NCBI RefSeq assembly: GCF_024273235.1
Contig: NZ_JANBVH010000003.1
Coordinates: forward strand, 124,001-188,000
Direction of reading: 5' to 3'
DNA: 64,000 bases
Origin: Sphingomonas faeni
GTDB taxonomy: Bacteria; Pseudomonadota; Alphaproteobacteria; Sphingomonadales; Sphingomonadaceae
The translations under genes were made by a program, and so were the position numbers. Every line of letters starts with the position of its first letter. Position 1 is the stretch's first letter. Below, in pieces: positions 59,072 to 64,000 of the stretch. The notes below the pieces were generated by a model that ran no database searches, was not told the DNA's origin, and was given only the letters and a program-made list of their open reading frames with translations.

Positions 59072-60595
59072 ATGAGTATGGCGCGCGGTTTGGATGATGG
59101 ACGAGTGAAGGCCGGTATGATCCGGTCGGCGATCGCGGTTGCCGCGACGGCGACCGCTATGCCGCTGCTCATGGCAACGCCGCTGGCCGCACAACAGGTT
59201 ACGCCCCCGCCGGTGACGCCGACGGTCGCCCCGGCCAGCCCGATGGCTGCGCCGATGCTGGCCCCGCCGGTTATCACCGTGCCGCCGCTGAGCGATGCGC
59301 AGGCGACGTTGCTAGACAAGCTGCTCAACAGCGACATCGTCGCGCAGGGCCTCAAGTCCGCCGCGACCGCGTCGACCACCGCGCCGACCAAGGACGAACT
59401 CGTCCGCGCCGCGCTCGACCATGCGCGCGCGGTCCATGCGGGTCGTCTCAGCGAGGCCGATTTCCAGCGGGACTGGGGCCTGCGCCCGCCCGCATATGAT
59501 CCGACGCCCGCGTTCGCCGATGCCGTGCGGCAAGACCGGATCGCGGCGTGGTTCGCATCGCTGCCACCACCCTATGCGGGCTATGACGGCCTTCGCAAGG
59601 GGCTCCAGAACTACCGTTCGATCGCCGCTGCGGGGGGCTGGGCGCCGCTCGCTTCGGGGCCGGACTTCACGCTCGGCGCGACCGGCCCGCGGGTGATCGC
59701 GCTCCGCAAGCGGCTCGCGGCCGAGGACAAGGACGTCTCGACCAGCGGCGACAAATTCGACGCCGGCCTGCTCGACGCCGTGCGTCGCGCCCAGCGCCGC
59801 TACGGGCTCAACCCCAGCGGCATCGTCTCGACGCAGACGCTGGCGGCGCTGAACGTGTCGGCGACCGATCGCGTGCGCCAGATCATGGCGAACATGGAGC
59901 GCTGGCGCTGGCTGCCACAGGACCTGCCGCGCGACCGTATCCAGGTGAACATCGCTGCGGCCGTGCTCACCGTGTTCGACGGTGATACGCCGGTGCAGTC
60001 GATGCGCGCGGTGACCGGCCGGCCTGGCGACGAGACGCCGATGCTCTCCTCGACGATCCACAGCATCGTCATCAACCCGCCCTGGAACGTGCCGACCTCG
60101 ATCGCGACGAAGGAATTGTGGCCGAAGGAGCGCGCGAACCCCGGTTACTTCAAGCGCAACGGCTTCAAGGTGATCGGCGGGACGCGGTTGCAGCAGCAGG
60201 CCGGCGACCAGAGTGCGCTCGGCCGGTTCAAGTTCGATTTTGCCAATGATTATTCGGTGTACCTGCACGACACGCCGAGCCGCGCGAAGTTCGCCAGCTT
60301 CAGTCGACTTTCGAGCCATGGCTGCGTACGCCTTGAAAAGCCTGCCGAACTTGCCGACCTGTTACTCAAGGGCGATCCCGCTTGGACGCCCGAGACGGTA
60401 GACGCCGCGGTGGCAAAGGGCGACACGGTGCGTGCGCGTCTCGTGAAGCCGGTGTCGGTCTACCTGCTCTACTGGACCGCGTTTGCCAGCGGCAACGGCC
60501 AGATGAACTTCCGCGCCGATCCCTATGACTGGGACGGCATCCTCGCTTCCAAGATCGAGGCGCGCACCGCACGCCAGACGATCGCCGCTCGCTGA
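59072..60595 (+). CDS. L,D-transpeptidase (YcbB/YkuD type)
   Basis: This exported enzyme should form 3-3 peptidoglycan cross-links or attach proteins to the wall. The 507-residue protein has a signal region, a Pro/Ala-rich linker, a scaffold domain, a peptidoglycan-binding domain (about 205-270) and a catalytic YkuD domain with the nucleophile Cys418 in SSHGCVRLEKP and His416. ATG 59072 is the longest start; ATG 59078 has a better placed AGG, and ATG 59117 would give a compact signal peptide. Confidence 0.92.
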   Translation: MSMARGLDDGRVKAGMIRSAIAVAATATAMPLLMATPLAAQQVTPPPVTPTVAPASPMAAPMLAPPVITVPPLSDAQATLLDKLLNSDIVAQGLKSAATASTTAPTKDELVRAALDHARAVHAGRLSEADFQRDWGLRPPAYDPTPAFADAVRQDRIAAWFASLPPPYAGYDGLRKGLQNYRSIAAAGGWAPLASGPDFTLGATGPRVIALRKRLAAEDKDVSTSGDKFDAGLLDAVRRAQRRYGLNPSGIVSTQTLAALNVSATDRVRQIMANMERWRWLPQDLPRDRIQVNIAAAVLTVFDGDTPVQSMRAVTGRPGDETPMLSSTIHSIVINPPWNVPTSIATKELWPKERANPGYFKRNGFKVIGGTRLQQQAGDQSALGRFKFDFANDYSVYLHDTPSRAKFASFSRLSSHGCVRLEKPAELADLLLKGDPAWTPETVDAAVAKGDTVRARLVKPVSVYLLYWTAFASGNGQMNFRADPYDWDGILASKIEARTARQTIAAR

Positions 60596-60605
60596 GAGAA
60601 ACGCC

Positions 60606-60941
60606 ATGACGATGTCCACCCGTACCCGTACCGCCATCGCCGGCGGTCTGCTTGCCGCGATGGCGCTAGCCGGCTGTTCGAGCTCCGAGCCCGAGCAGCC
60701 GCCGACGGATACCAACATGGTCGAGGATACCGGCGTGACCGAGTCCGAGGCAGCCCCTGCCCCGGTCGAGGCTGCACCGGTCGAAGCCGCACCGCCTGCG
60801 CCGGCGGTGGTCGAACCGCCGCGCGAGAAGCCGATCGCGCCGGACGAGCAGATGCTCGACGATGCGGACGCGACCGGGATGACCGCGCGCGTGACGCGCG
60901 ACGAGGTGCCGGTGGAGAACGACGCCGAACCACAGCAGTAA
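60606..60941 (+). CDS. Small Pro/Ala-rich lipoprotein
   Basis: The 111-residue product has a lipobox (ALAGC, Cys24) and a mature part of low complexity, dominated by Pro, Ala, Glu and Val (VEAAPVEAAPPAPAV), with an acidic end. No family is recognised. It follows the L,D-transpeptidase by 10 bp and may be co-expressed as an envelope component. Its low-complexity sequence means the reading could be misjudged, but start, lipobox and spacing are good. Confidence 0.7.
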   Translation: MTMSTRTRTAIAGGLLAAMALAGCSSSEPEQPPTDTNMVEDTGVTESEAAPAPVEAAPVEAAPPAPAVVEPPREKPIAPDEQMLDDADATGMTARVTRDEVPVENDAEPQQ

Positions 60942-60954
60942 GGAGTGCCGTTGC

Positions 60955-61075
60955 GATCCTCCCCCGCCAGGGGGAGGTGGCGCGCAGCGACGGAGGGGGC
61001 GGTAAGGGAAACCTCTGTTCCGTGTCCTCCCCCTCCGTCACCTTCGGTGCCACCTCCCCCTGGCGGGGGAGGATC
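60955..61075. repeat. GC-rich inverted repeat before cysQ stop
   Basis: Arms 60955-60999 and 61029-61075 are long, nearly complementary (GATCCTCCCCCGCC...GGAGGTGG...CGGAGGGGG type), the same family as 28842-28958. It starts 13 bp after one stop and ends 6 bp before the other in this convergent pair. Confidence 0.88.
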
Positions 61076-61081
61076 GGAAGT

Positions 61082-61819
61082 CTACGCCACCATCGCGGCC
61101 ATCACCCGGTCGCGCAGCGCGATGGGGCAGATCAGCAGGTCGGGCATGTAGACATCCCGACAATTATACACCAACGGCGAACCGTCGATCCGGCTGCAAT
61201 GCAGCCCGAACGCCGCCGCGACCGCGACCGGCGCGGCGGAATCCCATTCATACTGGCCCCCTGAGTGGAGGTAGATGTCGGCCTCGCCGCGGACCACCGC
61301 CATCGCCTTGGCGCCCGCCGACCCCATCCGGATCAGCGTCGCGCCTAGCACTTCCGCGACCTTGACCGCCTCGGGCGCGGGCCGCGTGCGGCTGACGACC
61401 ATCCGCAAGGGATCGCCCGGTGGCGGTACCGGGGCCGGCTGGTCCGAGCGCAGGACCAGGCCGAGTCCCGGCAGCGCGACCGCACCGATCGTCGCGACGC
61501 CGTCGATCGCGAGCGCGACGTGCACGGCCCAATCGTCGCGCGCCTCGCCATATTCGCGCGTGCCGTCGACCGGATCGACGATCCATACGCGCGACATCGC
61601 CGTCCGCGTCCCGTCGCATTTGCGCTCCTCGGACAACAGCCCGTCGTCGGGCCGCGCATCCTGCAGCGCATGGACGAGGAACGCGTTCGCGGTCTCGTCG
61701 CCCGCCTTGCCGAGCGCACCCGGCGAGAACACGCCCGACCGCCGCACTTCGAGCAGCAACCGCCCCGCCGTCTCCGCCAGATGCGCGGCGAGTTCGCCGT
61801 CGGTCATCGCCCCGCTCAT
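61082..61819 (-). CDS. cysQ: 3'(2'),5'-bisphosphate nucleotidase CysQ
   Basis: CysQ removes the 3'-phosphate of PAP(S), preventing its build-up during sulfate assimilation. The 245-residue protein has the inositol-phosphatase-fold motifs LLSEERKCD (metal acids), [12 protein letters not shown] and [16 protein letters not shown]. It overlaps the cysNC stop by four bases, fitting a cysD-cysNC-cysQ operon. Confidence 0.94.
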   Translation of the reverse strand: MSGAMTDGELAAHLAETAGRLLLEVRRSGVFSPGALGKAGDETANAFLVHALQDARPDDGLLSEERKCDGTRTAMSRVWIVDPVDGTREYGEARDDWAVHVALAIDGVATIGAVALPGLGLVLRSDQPAPVPPPGDPLRMVVSRTRPAPEAVKVAEVLGATLIRMGSAGAKAMAVVRGEADIYLHSGGQYEWDSAAPVAVAAAFGLHCSRIDGSPLVYNCRDVYMPDLLICPIALRDRVMAAMVA

Positions 61820-63729
61820 GGGATCAACATCGCGACGATCGCATCCGCCGCCTCATCGGGAGTCATGCCCGTCGTATCGATCCGGATCTCCGGGTTCGCG
61901 GGCGCTTCATAGGGGGAGTCGATCCCGGTGAAGTTGGCGAGCTTGCCCGCCCGCGCCTTGGCATACAGCCCCTTCACGTCGCGCCGCTCGGCCTCCGCCA
62001 GCGGCGTGTCGATATGCACCTCGATGAACTCGCCCGGCGCCATCATCTGCCGCACCATCTCGCGCTCCGCACGGAACGGCGAGATGAACGCGGTGATCAC
62101 GATCAGCCCGGCATCCGTCATCAGCTTGGCGACCTCGCCGACGCGTCGGATATTCTCGACCCGATCGGCATCGGTGAAGCCGAGATCGCGGTTCAGCCCG
62201 TGGCGGACATTGTCGCCGTCGAGCAGGAAGGTGTGGCGGTTCATCCGCGCGAGCTTCATCTCGACGAGGTTCGCGATCGTGGACTTGCCCGCACCCGACA
62301 GCCCCGTGAACCACAGCACCGCCGCCTTCTGGTTTTTCAGCGCGGCGTGCGCTTCACGCCCGACATCCGTCGCCTGCCAATGCACGTTCTGCGCGCGCCG
62401 AAGGGAGAAGTGCAGCATCCCCGCCGCGACGGTCGCGTTGGTGATCTTGTCGACCAGGATGAACCCGCCGAGCTGGCGATTGTCGGCATAGGGCTCGAAT
62501 ACCAGCGGTCGGTCGGTCGAGAGGTTGGCGATCCCGATCGCATTCAGTTCCAGCGTCTTGGCAGCAAGCCGCTCCATCGTGTTGACATTGATCTGGTATT
62601 TCGGCTGCTGGATGGTTGCCGTCACGGTCTGCGTGGCGAGTTTCAGCCAATAGGGACGTCCCGGCAGCATCTCCTCGTCTGCCATCCACACGACGGTCGC
62701 CTCGAACTGATCAGCAGCCTCGGGCGGCGACTCCGCGGCAACGATGACGTCGCCGCGCGAGCAGTCGATCTCGTCCGCGAGCGTCAGCGTCACCGACTGC
62801 CCGGCGACCGCGCGCGGCAGATCCCCGCCGAACGCAACCACGCGAGCGATCGTCGAGGTACGCCCGCCCGGCAGGATGCGCACCGCATCACCCGGCGCGA
62901 TCGATCCGCTCGCGATCAGCCCGGAGAAGCCCCGGAAATCGAGGTTCGGACGGTTCACCCACTGCACGGGCATCCGGAACGCGCCGGCCTGATCCTCGCT
63001 CACGTCGAGCGTCACCGTGTCGAGATGATCGATCAGCGTCGGACCGTCATACCAGGGCGTGTTCGCGCTGGCGGCGGTGATGTTGTCGCCCTTGAAGCCC
63101 GAGATCGGCATCGGCGTGAAGCCGGCGATCCCGATCGACTCCGCAAACGCCGCATAGTCCGCGACGATCCGGTCGTAGGTCGCCTGGTCGTAGCCGACGA
63201 GATCCATCTTGTTCACCGCGAGCACGAGGTGCCGGATGCCGATCAGATGCGCGAGATAGCTGTGCCGCTTGGTCTGGGTGAGGATACCCTTGCGCGCATC
63301 GACCAAAATCACCGCGAGATCGGCGGTCGACGCGCCGGTGATCATGTTGCGCGTATATTGCTCATGCCCCGGCGTATCCGCGACGATGAACTTGCGCTTC
63401 TCGGTCGAGAAATAGCGATAGGCGACGTCGATCGTGATCCCCTGCTCGCGCTCGGCGGCGAGGCCATCGACCAGCAAGGCGAAGTCGATCTCCTGGCCTT
63501 GCGTGCCGACCTTCTTCGAATCGCTCTCCAACGCGGCGAGCTGATCCTCGAAGATCATCTTAGAATCGTACAGCAAGCGCCCGATAAGCGTCGACTTTCC
63601 GTCGTCCACCGACCCGCAGGTGATGAACCGCAACAGGCTCTTGTGCTGGTGCTGGAGCAGATAGGCGTCGATGTCCTCGGCGATGATGTCCTGCACTTGG
63701 TAGGCAGATTCCTGCGTGCGCGTAGCCAT
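61816..63729 (-). CDS. cysNC: Bifunctional sulfate adenylyltransferase subunit / APS kinase
   Basis: The fusion joins the GTPase subunit of ATP sulfurylase with APS kinase. In the 637-residue chain the CysN part (about 1-440) has GSVDDGKST (39-47), DTPGHEQYT and NKMD, and the CysC part (about 450-637) has [11 protein letters not shown] with Lys482 and [15 protein letters not shown]. It needs CysD, encoded immediately upstream with overlapping stop and start. The fusion is widespread, including rhizobial NodQ. Confidence 0.96.
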   Translation of the reverse strand: MATRTQESAYQVQDIIAEDIDAYLLQHQHKSLLRFITCGSVDDGKSTLIGRLLYDSKMIFEDQLAALESDSKKVGTQGQEIDFALLVDGLAAEREQGITIDVAYRYFSTEKRKFIVADTPGHEQYTRNMITGASTADLAVILVDARKGILTQTKRHSYLAHLIGIRHLVLAVNKMDLVGYDQATYDRIVADYAAFAESIGIAGFTPMPISGFKGDNITAASANTPWYDGPTLIDHLDTVTLDVSEDQAGAFRMPVQWVNRPNLDFRGFSGLIASGSIAPGDAVRILPGGRTSTIARVVAFGGDLPRAVAGQSVTLTLADEIDCSRGDVIVAAESPPEAADQFEATVVWMADEEMLPGRPYWLKLATQTVTATIQQPKYQINVNTMERLAAKTLELNAIGIANLSTDRPLVFEPYADNRQLGGFILVDKITNATVAAGMLHFSLRRAQNVHWQATDVGREAHAALKNQKAAVLWFTGLSGAGKSTIANLVEMKLARMNRHTFLLDGDNVRHGLNRDLGFTDADRVENIRRVGEVAKLMTDAGLIVITAFISPFRAEREMVRQMMAPGEFIEVHIDTPLAEAERRDVKGLYAKARAGKLANFTGIDSPYEAPANPEIRIDTTGMTPDEAADAIVAMLIP

Positions 63730-64000
63730 CAGAAATAGCCCTCCTGCTTCTTCTTCTCCATGCTCGCCGAGCCCGCATCGCGGTCGATCGCGCGGCCCTG
63801 GCGTTCGCTGGTGGTGGTCAGCAGCATCTCCTGGATCACCGCCGACAGGCTCGCCGCCTCGCTCTCGACCGCACCCGTCAGCGGGTAGCAGCCTAGCGTG
63901 CGGAAGCGGATGGAGCGTTCAACGGGGACTTCGCCGGGTTCCAGGCGAAAGCGATCGTCGTCGACCATCAGCAGCATGCCGTCGCGCTCGACGGTCGGGC
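63729..64000 (-). CDS. cysD: Sulfate adenylyltransferase subunit 2, 5' end cut by window edge
   Basis: About 90 C-terminal residues are visible; the start lies outside the window. The stretch [18 protein letters not shown] and [20 protein letters not shown] ending [11 protein letters not shown] is characteristic of CysD, the catalytic subunit that adenylylates sulfate with CysN. The stop shares a base with the cysNC start. Confidence 0.93.
   Translation of the reverse strand, partial: PTVERDGMLLMVDDDRFRLEPGEVPVERSIRFRTLGCYPLTGAVESEAASLSAVIQEMLLTTTSERQGRAIDRDAGSASMEKKKQEGYF

Noticed and set aside
61420-63738. 772-codon open frame antisense to cysNC and cysQ
   Set aside because: Its translation is Arg/His/Asp-rich without domains, a shadow of the two real genes.

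Overview
The window is an ordinary, gene-dense stretch of a high-GC alphaproteobacterial chromosome, most likely a sphingomonad (Sphingomonas or a close relative). The evidence is: an Hfq with two fused Sm domains; the order dusB-ntrB-ntrC-ntrY-ntrX-hfq-hflX facing mazG; the cluster chvI-chvG-mini-hprK-rapZ-EIIA(Man)-HPr divergent from pckA; fused ispDF and cysNC; and the lptD-surA-pdxA-rsmA block. I see no rRNA, tRNA, CRISPR array, insertion sequence, prophage or integrase. Both edges cut a gene: a cation/proton antiporter on the left (its 3' part is missing) and cysD on the right (its 5' part is missing).

Layout. 1-2.8 kb: antiporter and astB, both on the minus strand. 3.1-11.7 kb: a plus-strand run for cell-wall enzymes (MltB-like, RlpA, DD-carboxypeptidase), then holB, metG, tatD, an MBL hydrolase, a membrane aspartic protease and mazG. 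11.7-20.8 kb: minus-strand hflX, hfq, ntrX, ntrY, ntrC, ntrB, dusB. 20.9-23.1 kb: plus-strand ispDF, an unknown secreted protein and cinA. 23.0-27.2 kb: minus-strand lipA-ratA, ppk2 and aspS. 27.4-28.8 kb: rnd and an I78-type inhibitor. 29.0-34.6 kb: minus-strand operon of a secreted DUF2066-like protein, hdaA, ppk1 and ppx, divergent from purM-purN-yjbR-unknown (34.6-37.3 kb). 37.4-40.5 kb: ndk-GNAT, holC and pepA. 40.6-46.3 kb: lptD, surA, pdxA, rsmA. 46.4-50.0 kb: TPR protein, an RsmB-type methyltransferase and guaB. 50.1-51.6 kb: SPFH/NfeD pair. 51.9-58.0 kb: pckA and the chvIG-PTS operon. 58.2-60.9 kb: TrmH, an L,D-transpeptidase and a small lipoprotein. 61.1-64.0 kb: sulfate activation (cysD, cysNC, cysQ).

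Functional themes. Two regulatory blocks stand out. One links nitrogen sensing (NtrBC, NtrYX) to RNA control (Hfq, HflX). The other links an envelope-stress two-component pair to a phosphotransfer chain lacking sugar permeases, and lies back to back with gluconeogenic pckA. Polyphosphate enzymes occur twice (ppk1-ppx and ppk2), the first pair behind the replication regulator hdaA. Envelope biogenesis is also well represented (RlpA, DD-carboxypeptidase, LptD, SurA, L,D-transpeptidase).

The least explained signal is non-coding. From 27 kb to 61 kb nearly every gap between converging or tandem genes holds a large GC-rich inverted repeat, usually starting within 0-15 bp of a stop codon. The first 27 kb has none; its two convergent gene pairs instead overlap, one over a perfect 21-bp hairpin inside the mazG coding sequence. 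I found no convincing new multi-gene system.
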